From assembly GCA_021737875.1 (NCBI GenBank), contig JAIPDD010000009.1, positions 1-35,820 of the forward strand: a stretch of DNA of 35,820 bases, given 5' to 3'. Position 1 is the first letter of the stretch. The number at the start of each line of letters is the position of its first letter. A program made the translations under genes and the position numbers. The notes under the pieces were generated by a model that was given only the letters and a program-made list of their open reading frames with translations, had not been told where the DNA came from and ran no database searches. Below, piece after piece: positions 7,463 through 15,625 of the stretch. This stretch comes from Sulfuritalea sp. (GTDB lineage: Bacteria; Pseudomonadota; Gammaproteobacteria; Burkholderiales; Burkholderiaceae_C).

Positions 7463-8880
7463 TGAAACACACCGCACTTTATTTTTTCCGTTTAGGCTTT
7501 TCTTTGCTCATGGCCATTCCTGTGGCCTACGCCGCGCCAGAAGCAATAGAGCAGTTCACACTTTCCAACGGAATGACGCTGATTGTGAAGCCCGACCACC
7601 GCGCGCCCACGGCGGTGCACATGCTGTGGGTGCGGGTGGGGTCGATGGACGAGGTCGATGGCACCTCCGGGGTGGCCCATCTCTTGGAGCACATGCTTTT
7701 CAAAGGAACGCCAAGCGTCAAAGCGGGCGATTTTTCTCGCCGTGTTGCCGCTTTGGGCGGGCGTGAAAACGCTTTCACCAGCAAGGACTACACCGGGTAT
7801 TTCCAGCAAATACCAAGCGACCGTTTGTCGGATGTGATGGCGCTGGAGGCCGACCGTTTTGCCAACAACCAGTGGAGCGATGAGGACTTTCGCAAAGAGC
7901 TCGAGGTGGTGAAAGAGGAGCGCCGCTTGCGCACCGAAGACAGCCCCCATGCCCGACTATTTGAAGCTTTGAGCGCAACAAGCTACCAAGCCTCGCCTTA
8001 TCGCCGCCCGATTGTGGGTTGGATGAGTGACCTAGAGTCCATGCAGCCCGACGACGCCCGCGCCTTTTATAAGCGCTGGTATGTGCCGGCTAATGCGGCC
8101 GTGGTGGTGGCGGGTGATGTCCAGCCGCAAGTAGTCCGTGCACTGGCCGAAAAATGGTACGGCGGTATCCAAGGAGCGCAACCCCCTGTGCGCAAACCAC
8201 GCACAGAACCGCCGCAAAACGGCCTGCGTCGTATTGATTTCAAAGCGCCTGCGGAGCAAGCCTATGTTGCGCTGGCATTCAAAGTGCCTGGTGTGACGCC
8301 TGCAGCAGTGGCCCAAAAAGAGTGGGACGCCGCCACGCAAGATGCCTTGGCGCTGACGCTGTTAGCTGCGGTATTGGATGGGTATACAGGTGCGCGATTG
8401 GACAAGGCCCTCACGCAACCCGATGACCATGTGGCCGACAGTGCGTCCGCTTACTTTGGCGCGACCGCGCGCGGCCCGGTGACCTTTATGCTCACAGGGG
8501 TTCCTGCCAGCGGTAAGACCAGCGCAGCCTTAGAAGCGGCATTGCGGGCACAAGTTCAACGCGTTGCCACCCAGGGCGTGAGCGCGCAAGAACTCAAGCG
8601 GGTGATCAACCAGTGGTCGGCTGGCGGAGTGTTTAAGCGCGACAGCGTTTTTAACCAAGCCCGTATTCTGGGCGTGCATTGGGCCACCGGTTTGCCCTTG
8701 GCCTTTGATGCGCTGTGGTTAGAACGCTTGCGCGCCATCCAACCCGAACAGGTTCAAGCGGTCGCAGCACGGTATTTTGGAGACGACGCCTTGACCGTGG
8801 CCACGCTATGGCCCCAAGCATTGCAAGCGGGTGAGTCCGCACGCAAACCCCGCGCTGCACTTAGCGGTGCGCGCCACTGA
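7462..8880 (+). CDS. M16 family zinc metallopeptidase, catalytically competent member
   Basis: A 472-residue pitrilysin-type peptidase. An N-terminal signal peptide (MKHTALYFFRLGFSLLMAIP... ending VAYA-AP) directs it to the periplasm. The inverted zinc motif HLLEH is at residues 73-77 and the likely third ligand Glu153 lies in EVVKEER, at the expected distance. This is the active half of a two-gene pair: the following gene encodes an M16 protein without the zinc motif, matching the alpha/beta arrangement of YmxG/PqqL-like and mitochondrial processing peptidases. I chose the ATG at 7462 because it directly begins the signal peptide; in-frame alternatives at 7450 and 7417 would add residues overlapping the ftsY start. 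The protein target is unknown. Confidence 0.92.
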   Translation: MKHTALYFFRLGFSLLMAIPVAYAAPEAIEQFTLSNGMTLIVKPDHRAPTAVHMLWVRVGSMDEVDGTSGVAHLLEHMLFKGTPSVKAGDFSRRVAALGGRENAFTSKDYTGYFQQIPSDRLSDVMALEADRFANNQWSDEDFRKELEVVKEERRLRTEDSPHARLFEALSATSYQASPYRRPIVGWMSDLESMQPDDARAFYKRWYVPANAAVVVAGDVQPQVVRALAEKWYGGIQGAQPPVRKPRTEPPQNGLRRIDFKAPAEQAYVALAFKVPGVTPAAVAQKEWDAATQDALALTLLAAVLDGYTGARLDKALTQPDDHVADSASAYFGATARGPVTFMLTGVPASGKTSAALEAALRAQVQRVATQGVSAQELKRVINQWSAGGVFKRDSVFNQARILGVHWATGLPLAFDALWLERLRAIQPEQVQAVAARYFGDDALTVATLWPQALQAGESARKPRAALSGARH

Positions 8881-8890
8881 GATGCACGCT

Positions 8891-10228
8891 ATGAAACAGT
8901 CTGGTCTTGCAAAGCGTCCATGGATGGTGATGGCATGCGCTTTGTTTGCAGTGGTTCAGGCCCACGCGGGCTTGGTGATCACCCCATGGACCCATAGCTC
9001 GGGCGCCAAGGTGTTCTTGGTGGAAAGCCCTGGTATTCCCATGGTGGATGTGCAAATCGACTTTGATGCCGGCGAGCGGCGCATCCGCGCGGATAAAACC
9101 GGCTTGGCCCAGGCCATGGCCTCAGCGACCAGCGATGGTGTCCAAGCCTTTGGAGCGCTCCCCGCACTCGACGAAAACGCGCTCAGCAGCGCCTGGGCAG
9201 ATTTGGGCGCAGCGATGAGTGCCAGCGCCAGCAGCGACCGCCTGAGCTTTAGCCTGCGCAGTTTGAGTTACCCCGATGTCTTGGGGCCTGCTGCGCTCTT
9301 GGCAGCACGCCAAATCGGTGAACCGGCTTTCCCTGAAAAGCTCTGGCTGCGCGATCGACCAAAGATGTTGGCCAGCCTCAAAGAAGCGCAGACCCGCCCT
9401 GCGACCTTGGCATGGAACGCCTTTGCCCCCGCTGTGTATGGAACCCACCCCTACGGTCGGATTCAAACCGCAGACCATCTCAACGCGATTCAAAGCGCAG
9501 ACATGCAGGCGCTGCACGCCCATGCGGTTCGGGCCTGTGATGCCCGCGTGAGCATCGTGGGTGCGGTCAACCGTGCGCAGGCCGATGCTTTAGTCACCAC
9601 CTTGCTGTCACGCATTCGCACGCAGCCCTGCCAACCCCAGCCCGCTGTTGCAGAGGTTGAACCCTTGGTTTCAGGCGTAGAAAAACGCATCGCCTTTGAT
9701 TCGGCGCAAGCCCATGTGTTGATCGGTCAGCCTGGAATTGCCCGCAAGTCGCCTGACTTTTTTGCCTTGTTGGTGGCCAACCATATTTTGGGCGGTGGCG
9801 GATTTTCTTCCCGCTTAACCGAAGAGGTGCGCGAGAAGCGCGGCCTGACCTACGGCGTGTCCAGCGGATTTTCACCCGCCCTGCACGCCGGTGCTTTCAC
9901 CATCAGTTTGCAAACCCGCCCAGACCAAGCGCAGCAAGCCATCGATGTGGTGCGCGAAGTCTTGCAGCGTTTTGTGGCCGATGGCCCCACGCCTGCCGAA
10001 TTGCAAGCGGCTAAAAACAACTTGGTGGGTGGCTTTGCATTGCGCATCGATAGCAACCGTAAGGTACTCGATAACGTGGCCAATATCGCCTGGAACGACT
10101 TGCCATTGGATTATTTGGACCGCTGGACGGCGCATTTGGAGGCCGTTAGGCTGGAGGATATTCGCGCTGCCTTAGGCCGAAGCTTGCAGCCGCAAAAGAT
10201 GGTCACCGTGGTGCTGGGAGCGCAGTAG
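8891..10228 (+). CDS. M16 family peptidase-like protein, non-catalytic partner
   Basis: A 445-residue periplasmic protein with a signal peptide ending near AHA-G (residue 26). Its M16 fold is evident, including the conserved C-terminal EEVREKRGLTYGV segment that positions substrate in the inactive subunits of M16B heterodimers. In place of HxxEH it has AQAMAS near residues 73-78, and no alternative zinc site is visible, so it is predicted to be proteolytically inactive. It follows the active homologue by 10 bases and probably forms a heterodimer with it. The start at 8891 gives a compact signal peptide; an ATG at 8882 three codons earlier is equally possible. Confidence 0.9.
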   Translation: MKQSGLAKRPWMVMACALFAVVQAHAGLVITPWTHSSGAKVFLVESPGIPMVDVQIDFDAGERRIRADKTGLAQAMASATSDGVQAFGALPALDENALSSAWADLGAAMSASASSDRLSFSLRSLSYPDVLGPAALLAARQIGEPAFPEKLWLRDRPKMLASLKEAQTRPATLAWNAFAPAVYGTHPYGRIQTADHLNAIQSADMQALHAHAVRACDARVSIVGAVNRAQADALVTTLLSRIRTQPCQPQPAVAEVEPLVSGVEKRIAFDSAQAHVLIGQPGIARKSPDFFALLVANHILGGGGFSSRLTEEVREKRGLTYGVSSGFSPALHAGAFTISLQTRPDQAQQAIDVVREVLQRFVADGPTPAELQAAKNNLVGGFALRIDSNRKVLDNVANIAWNDLPLDYLDRWTAHLEAVRLEDIRAALGRSLQPQKMVTVVLGAQ

Positions 10229-10234
10229 TTCGCC

Positions 10235-10810
10235 ATGAGCAAAGCATTTACCAAAGAAAGTGACGAGGACAATGGCGACGACGACTTGCAGTTGCCAGCC
10301 ATCGCCCAAGGCGGTAAAAATTACATCACCCCGCAAGGCTACGCCGCTTTACGCTCTGAGCTGCTATCCCTCATGGACGAGGAGCGGCCCAAGGTGGTAG
10401 AAATTGTGCATTGGGCTGCCAGCAACGGCGACCGTTCAGAAAACGGCGACTACCTGTATGGAAAAAAGCGTCTGCGCGAAATTGACCGCCGCATCCGTTT
10501 TTTAACCCAACGCTTAGAAATTGCCGAGATCACCGAACCAAGCGTGCACTTTGGCAATGACCAAATATTTTTTGGCGCAACCGTGACCTATGTGGATGAC
10601 TCGGGGGCCGAGCGCACCGTCACCATCAAAGGCATTGACGAGGCCAATAGCGCATTGGGAGAGGTCAGTTGGGTGTCGCCTATTGCCAGAACTCTGCTCA
10701 AGGCCCGAGAAGGCGATGAATTAAAGCTCGTGATGCCAGAGCGCGTCGCTACGATTGAAGTGCTCAAGGTGCGCTACCCGCAGCCCAGCGCCACCGTCAA
10801 GCCGACGTGA
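10235..10810 (+). CDS. greB: Transcript cleavage factor GreB
   Basis: A 191-residue Gre factor that inserts its coiled-coil into the RNA polymerase secondary channel and stimulates cleavage of backtracked RNA. The tip motif GDRSENGDY holds the acidic pair Asp66/Glu69 that coordinates the catalytic magnesium. The downstream LYGKKRLREIDRRIRFL is typical of GreB rather than GreA, and the globular FKBP-like C-terminal domain follows. About 25 extra acidic residues at the N-terminus (DEDNGDDD) precede the conserved YITPQGY start of the coiled coil. It follows the M16 pair by six bases, so it is probably in the same transcript. Its last 14 bases overlap the end of the convergent spoT gene. Confidence 0.96.
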   Translation: MSKAFTKESDEDNGDDDLQLPAIAQGGKNYITPQGYAALRSELLSLMDEERPKVVEIVHWAASNGDRSENGDYLYGKKRLREIDRRIRFLTQRLEIAEITEPSVHFGNDQIFFGATVTYVDDSGAERTVTIKGIDEANSALGEVSWVSPIARTLLKAREGDELKLVMPERVATIEVLKVRYPQPSATVKPT

Positions 10811-13046
10811 TGGGGTGCGGGACTGCATTCTTACTGCGATCGGCCCGGATCACAACCGAGGTGCGGCGCAGCTTGGCTAAAACCGCATCCAAGTGGGCGC
10901 GGTCGCGCACTGCAATCACAAAATAAAAATCTTTGGTTTCTTGGGTGCCGTCTTCACCGCTGTGAATGTGAACAATATCGGCCTCGGCCGTGGCCAAAAC
11001 GGAGGCGACTTTGGCCATGGTGCCTCGGGCATTGTTAACGGTAACGGTTAAATCCACCTCAAATTGTCGGGCGGGTTCGTCTGACCACTCCACGCCCATG
11101 AAGCGCTCGCGGTCTTTGTGCAGGAGTTTCTTGGCAATAGCGCAGTGGGTGGCATGGACGGCAAGCCCTTCGCCACGCCCCAAATAGCCCACCACCTCGT
11201 CGCCCGGGATAGGACGACAGCAGGTGGCAAATTTGACCGAGGCGTTTTCACTGCCGTCCAAGGTAATCGTCCCCATGCCATGCGAATCAGACGCTGCAAA
11301 GCGTTGTTGAGTGAGCAATACAGCGTCGGGGCGCTGGCCCATGTCGGCCAACAAAAGCACCAAGCGTTTGGCAACGATATTGGAAATGCGTTTGCCCAGC
11401 CCGATATCGGTTAGCAACTCTTGGCGTGTTTTGCTTCCGGTAAAGCGCAGCAGTTTGTCCCAGATGGGGTTGTACTGTGGCGCTTGCGGGAAATTCTCAA
11501 TCCCTTCAGCCCTAAGGGCTTGGGACAAGAGCTTTTGGCCCAGCGCCTCAGACTCGGTGTGCTCCATGGTTTTGAGGTGGTGGCGAATTTTGGACCGCGC
11601 CCGCCCTGTGCGAACAAAACTCAGCCATGCCGGGTTGGGGGCAGATACCGAGGCGGTAACCACGTCCACCACGTCGCCATTTTTCAATTCGGTGCGCAAA
11701 GGGACTTGTTCGCCATTGATGCGCGCTGCCACCGTTCGGTCGCCAACATTGGTGTGGATGGCGTAGGCGAAATCAACGATGGTCGCACCCCGTGGCATCG
11801 CCATGATTTGGCTCTTGGGGGTAAAAACATAGACCGCATCAGGAAATAAATCCACCTTCACATGGTCCCAAAATTCCGCCGCGTCGCGCGTTTCGTCTTG
11901 GATGTCGAGCAGCGACTGCAGCCACTGCGTGCCTAAACGGTCGTGCGCGGTGTCTTGGGGGTTGTTGACTTTGTAAAGCCAGTGCGCAGCAACCCCCGAC
12001 TCGGCCACCAAATGCATGGCTTCTGTACGCATCTGAAACTCCACACTGATACCGGAGGGCCCAACCAGCGTGGTGTGCAACGACTGGTAGCCGTTGACTT
12101 TGGCAATAGCGATATGGTCTTTGAACTTTCCAGGAACCGGTTTGTACAACTGGTGCAAGATACCTAAAGCGGTATAGCAATCGGTGGTGCTGGGCACCAC
12201 GACCCGAAAGCCATAAATGTCGGTCACTTGGGCAAAGCTCAAATGCTTGTCACTCATCTTGCGGTAAATCGAATAGAGCGATTTTTCGCGGCCCGCAATC
12301 CGCACCGGCATGGCGCAAGTTGCAAAAGACCCTTCCAGCTCTTTTTGAACTTTTTGCAATAAATCGCGGCGTCGGCTTCGCGCTTTCGCGACCGCTTTGG
12401 AGAGGATGGTGTAACGCCACGGAAGCAAGTGCTGAAAAGCCAAATCTTGCAGCTCGCGGTAGGTTTGGTTCAGGCCCAAGCGGTGTGCAATGGGTGCATA
12501 AATGTCCAAGGTTTCTTGGGCGATGCGGCCCCACTTGGCGCGTGGCATGTCGCCCATGGTGCGCATATTGTGGGAGCGGTCTGCCAATTTAATGAGGATC
12601 ACGCGCACGTCGCGGGCCATGGCCAACAGCATTTTTCTAAACGACTCGGCTTGGTTTTCTTCCCGGGTCGTGAAGTGCAATTTGTCGAGTTTGGTCAGGC
12701 CATCCACCATCTCAGCCACCGGGGAGCCAAAACGCTCAATCAATTCCGCTTTGCTGATGCCACAGTCTTCGATGGCATCGTGCAACAAAGCCGCCATCAA
12801 GGCTTGTGCGTCAAGTTTCCACTCTGCGCATTGGGTCGCAACGGCGATTGGGTGGGTGATGTAGGGCTCACCGCTGTTGCGCAGTTGGCCTAGGTGGGCC
12901 TCATCAGAAAAACGGTAAGCCAAACGCACTTGCTCCACTTCGCTGGCGTTCAGGTAGTCAAGCTTGGCGGTCAGCCCGGCAAAGCCCGCTGCTGCCGCAT
13001 TCGTTTTGGAGGCAGTTTTTGAAAAAGGTGGAAGTGAGTTTCCCAT
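10797..13046 (-). CDS. spoT: Bifunctional (p)ppGpp synthetase/hydrolase SpoT (RelA/SpoT family)
   Basis: A 749-residue stringent-response enzyme. The hydrolase domain is intact, with HDAIED at residues 89-94, so it can degrade (p)ppGpp. The synthetase domain follows (about 220-370, around GREKSLYSIYRKMSDKH and VTDIYGFRVVV). A TGS domain begins at VYVFTPKSQIMAMPRGATIVDFAY, then the conserved-cysteine segment TCCRPIPGDEVVGYLGRG, and a C-terminal ACT domain. The intact HD motif separates it from monofunctional RelA. The first ~25 residues are Ala/Thr-rich and not conserved in the family. It converges on greB with a 14-base 3' overlap, which is notable since both proteins act on RNA polymerase function during starvation. 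Confidence 0.95.
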   Translation of the reverse strand: MGNSLPPFSKTASKTNAAAAGFAGLTAKLDYLNASEVEQVRLAYRFSDEAHLGQLRNSGEPYITHPIAVATQCAEWKLDAQALMAALLHDAIEDCGISKAELIERFGSPVAEMVDGLTKLDKLHFTTREENQAESFRKMLLAMARDVRVILIKLADRSHNMRTMGDMPRAKWGRIAQETLDIYAPIAHRLGLNQTYRELQDLAFQHLLPWRYTILSKAVAKARSRRRDLLQKVQKELEGSFATCAMPVRIAGREKSLYSIYRKMSDKHLSFAQVTDIYGFRVVVPSTTDCYTALGILHQLYKPVPGKFKDHIAIAKVNGYQSLHTTLVGPSGISVEFQMRTEAMHLVAESGVAAHWLYKVNNPQDTAHDRLGTQWLQSLLDIQDETRDAAEFWDHVKVDLFPDAVYVFTPKSQIMAMPRGATIVDFAYAIHTNVGDRTVAARINGEQVPLRTELKNGDVVDVVTASVSAPNPAWLSFVRTGRARSKIRHHLKTMEHTESEALGQKLLSQALRAEGIENFPQAPQYNPIWDKLLRFTGSKTRQELLTDIGLGKRISNIVAKRLVLLLADMGQRPDAVLLTQQRFAASDSHGMGTITLDGSENASVKFATCCRPIPGDEVVGYLGRGEGLAVHATHCAIAKKLLHKDRERFMGVEWSDEPARQFEVDLTVTVNNARGTMAKVASVLATAEADIVHIHSGEDGTQETKDFYFVIAVRDRAHLDAVLAKLRRTSVVIRADRSKNAVPHPITSA

Positions 13047-13103
13047 CGCTTAAATGTAGCGTCCCTGAGGCCCAGTTGTGCAATTCGGTTCAAATACCCC
13101 ATG

Positions 13104-13136
13104 AAAAAAGCCGTTCAGCATCGCTGAACGGCTTTT
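13104..13136 (-). terminator. Rho-independent terminator of the liv-type operon
   Basis: On the minus strand, AAAAGCCGTTCAGC pairs perfectly with GCTGAACGGCTTTT around a 3-base loop, followed by a run of six T. It lies 17 bases beyond the stop of the distal binding-protein gene at 13153 and in front of the spoT start. It would end the livHMGF-ligase-binding protein transcript. Confidence 0.9.
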
Positions 13137-13152
13137 GGATACGCCTGTTGAT

Positions 13153-14334
13153 TTATTTCACAGCGCTACCGCTGATGTAGCCCGAGACGGGTTTCCATTG
13201 GCCATTTTGGATTTGCGAGAGCCGAGACGCATCGCTACCCAAGCGTTTGCTGGAGGTAAATGTCGCTTTGGCAGAACCAAAAATATCGGGCTCGATGGTC
13301 ATGGTGTCCATCACTTTAATGAAGCTCTCGGTGGTCAGGTTTTTACCTGCCTTGTTCGCTGCATTGGTGAAGGTATTGATGATGGTGTAGCCATAGACCG
13401 AGAAGACGGTGGGGTCTTCATTGAACTTGGTTTTGTACTTGTTCGCCCAAAAGCGAATCGGCTGGCTGGTCTCTTCGGTATAAGGGTTTTGAACCGTCAT
13501 CGTTGCATAGAGGCCGTCCATAGCTTTGCCACCGATCTTGTGAATCAGGTCAGTGTAGGCAGCGCTGGTACCCAAGAATGTCGGATTGAAGCCCAGTTTG
13601 CGGGCGGTACCGATGGTTCCAATGGTCTCACGGATGATGGTGCCTAAGACCACCAAATCGCAACCACTGGATTGCATTTTCGACACTTGGGAAGAGAAGT
13701 CAGTCGCGCCCCGCTTGTAGGATGTGCGTTCTGTGAAATCCATGTTCAAAGTCTTGAGTGCTGCTTCTGCACCTTTGAGGACTTCGAGACCGAAATCATC
13801 GTCTTGGTAAATCGTGCAGATTTTTTTAGCGCCTTTTTCTTTGATCATATTAGGCAGCGCTATGCGCACTTGGTCAAAGTACGTAGCAGCAAAGGAGTAT
13901 TTGAGCTTATGAAACGGCTCATACATTTCGCGGGCCGCAGTGATCGGGAAGAAGTTGATCACGTTCTTTTCAAACTGTACAGGCATGGCAGCCAAGTTCT
14001 GCGCTGTTCCGAGGTGGCCCATCATCATGAAAATTTTGTCTTGGTTGACCAGTTTTTGAGCCGCCAACACGGCTTTTTTCGGATCGTAGCCAGAGTCTTC
14101 AACCAAGAGTTTGATCTTGCGACCGTTGATTCCGCCGGTTTCATTGATCTCGTCAACCGCCAGCATCATCCCTAAACGGGCTTGCTTACCAAAACCAGCC
14201 AAGGGGCCGGATAAGTCTTGGATAGACCCGAGCGTGATCTCATCTTTGGATACGCCTTGTTGGGCCAGGGCTTGGGTACCCGTCACGGCCAATGCGGCCA
14301 GGGCCAGGCCAACGAAAGAAAGCTTAAATGTCAT
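13153..14334 (-). CDS. Branched-chain amino acid-type ABC transporter substrate-binding protein (second paralogue)
   Basis: A 393-residue periplasmic binding protein of the type 1 (LivJ/LivK/UrtA-like) fold. It starts with a signal peptide (MTFKLSFVGLALAALAVTG, cleavage near ALA-QQ) and the mature ITLGSIQDLSGPLAGFGKQ segment typical of Leu/Ile/Val-binding-protein relatives. A strong AGGAG lies eight bases before the ATG at 14334. It is a close paralogue of the protein encoded just upstream at 14406-15581; by eye well over half of the positions are identical along the full length, so the pair arose by tandem duplication. Divergence is greatest in the signal, around residues 50-65 and in the C-terminal third. 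The family binds amino acids, urea, amides or aromatic and fatty acids; the adjoining acyl-CoA ligase points toward a carboxylic acid. A terminator follows. Confidence 0.92.
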   Translation of the reverse strand: MTFKLSFVGLALAALAVTGTQALAQQGVSKDEITLGSIQDLSGPLAGFGKQARLGMMLAVDEINETGGINGRKIKLLVEDSGYDPKKAVLAAQKLVNQDKIFMMMGHLGTAQNLAAMPVQFEKNVINFFPITAAREMYEPFHKLKYSFAATYFDQVRIALPNMIKEKGAKKICTIYQDDDFGLEVLKGAEAALKTLNMDFTERTSYKRGATDFSSQVSKMQSSGCDLVVLGTIIRETIGTIGTARKLGFNPTFLGTSAAYTDLIHKIGGKAMDGLYATMTVQNPYTEETSQPIRFWANKYKTKFNEDPTVFSVYGYTIINTFTNAANKAGKNLTTESFIKVMDTMTIEPDIFGSAKATFTSSKRLGSDASRLSQIQNGQWKPVSGYISGSAVK

Positions 14335-14369
14335 GAAAATCTCCTGTTGATCTGAAAATTATCTGTTGC

Positions 14370-14392
14370 CCCGGGTGCTTTGGATACCCGGG
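14370..14392 (-). other. Intercistronic hairpin between the two binding-protein genes
   Basis: CCCGGGT and ACCCGGG form a 7-base GC-rich stem with a 9-base loop in the 71-base gap between the paralogous binding-protein genes. It is not followed by a T run on either strand, so it is not a typical terminator. It could protect or process the mRNA and so help set the relative amounts of the binding proteins. Confidence 0.4.
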
Positions 14393-14405
14393 TAAACGCC
14401 AATAC

Positions 14406-15581
14406 TTATTTACCGTCAGCCACGGGTTTCCACTTACCGTCCTGAATTTGCGAGAGGCGCGAGTACTCACTGCCCAAGCGCTGGGTGTTGGTGAAAGTGA
14501 GTTTGGGTGTGCCAAAAATATCGCTTGGAACGGTCAAGCTATTCATGGCTTTGGTAAAGCTCTCGGTCGTGAGGTTTGTGCCTGCTTTTTGAGCGGCTTG
14601 GATGAAGACATCGATCATGATGTAGCCATAGGCTGAGAACACGGTTGGGTCTTCGCTGAACTTTGTTTTGTACTTGTTAGCCCAAAAACGAATCGGTTGA
14701 GACGCCTCGTCGGTGTAAGGGTTTTGAACGGCCATGGTGGCGTAAATGCCATCCATCGCCTTGCCGCCCAATTTGTGGATCAGGTCGGTGTACGCGGCCA
14801 CAGATGCGAAAAACACGGGGTTAAAACCGGTTTTACGTGACTCAGCCACGGTGCCAATGGTTTCGCGAATGATGGTGCCAAGGACAACGAGGTCACAGGC
14901 AGAGGCTTTCATTTTTGCCACTTGGCTAGAAAAATCAGTCGAGCCGCGTTTGAATGATGTTTTCTCAGTCAGGTCCATAGACACTGTTTTCAGGCCGGCC
15001 TCTACGCCGCGCAATACTTCCAAGCCAAATTCATCGTCTTGGTAAATGATGCAGACTTTTTTCGCATTTTTGTCCTTGATCATCTTGGGCAAGGTGATGC
15101 GCATCTGGTCGTAATACGAACTCAAGAGTGCGTATTTCAGTTTATTGGGTTCGTCGTACATTTCCCGAGCTGCAGTCAGCGGCATGAAGTTGATGACATT
15201 TTTTTCAAACTGAATGGGCATGGCCGCATTGTTTTGGGCTGTGCCTAAATGGCCTGCCATGATAAAAATCTTGTCTTGGTTGACCAGTTTTTGGGCAGCA
15301 AGAACGGCCTTTTTGGGGTCGTATCCTGAGTCTTCCACCAGCAACTTGATGCGCCGACCATGGACGCCGCCTTGCTCATTGAGTTCTTCAATGCGAAGTT
15401 GCATGCCGTTACGCGCTTGTTTTCCGTAGCCAGCGAGCGGTCCGGACAAATCTTGAATCGTGCCAACCACGATCTCGGTTTTGTTGACGCCTTGTGGCTC
15501 CGCCGCTTGCACTGCCAGCGCGGCAAAGAGGCTTAACAAAAGGGTCGAGAGCGTTTTGGGGTTCCAAAGTCTTTGTTGCAT
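14406..15581 (-). CDS. Branched-chain amino acid-type ABC transporter substrate-binding protein (first paralogue)
   Basis: A 391-residue periplasmic binding protein, type 1 fold, with a signal peptide ending near VQA-AE. The segment IVVGTIQDLSGPLAGYGKQARNGM opens the mature protein. VEDSGYDPKKAVLAAQKLV and IIRETIGT are shared exactly with the following paralogue. The ATG at 15581 is preceded by GGAAA; a TTG four codons upstream is a weaker alternative. It lies 44 bases downstream of the acyl-CoA ligase gene and in the same orientation as livHMGF, so it should deliver ligand to that permease. Retention of two similar copies suggests different ligand ranges or a dosage effect. Confidence 0.92.
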   Translation of the reverse strand: MQQRLWNPKTLSTLLLSLFAALAVQAAEPQGVNKTEIVVGTIQDLSGPLAGYGKQARNGMQLRIEELNEQGGVHGRRIKLLVEDSGYDPKKAVLAAQKLVNQDKIFIMAGHLGTAQNNAAMPIQFEKNVINFMPLTAAREMYDEPNKLKYALLSSYYDQMRITLPKMIKDKNAKKVCIIYQDDEFGLEVLRGVEAGLKTVSMDLTEKTSFKRGSTDFSSQVAKMKASACDLVVLGTIIRETIGTVAESRKTGFNPVFFASVAAYTDLIHKLGGKAMDGIYATMAVQNPYTDEASQPIRFWANKYKTKFSEDPTVFSAYGYIMIDVFIQAAQKAGTNLTTESFTKAMNSLTVPSDIFGTPKLTFTNTQRLGSEYSRLSQIQDGKWKPVADGK

Positions 15582-15625
15582 GGTGTTTTCCAATCGAAGG
15601 GTGGGTGAAAGAGGGGCGTTCTAGA

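Noticed and set aside
13053-13083. Possible spoT promoter (TTGCAC, 19-base spacer, TACATT, minus strand)
   Set aside because: The spacer is too long and the -10 matches only four of six positions; not better than chance.
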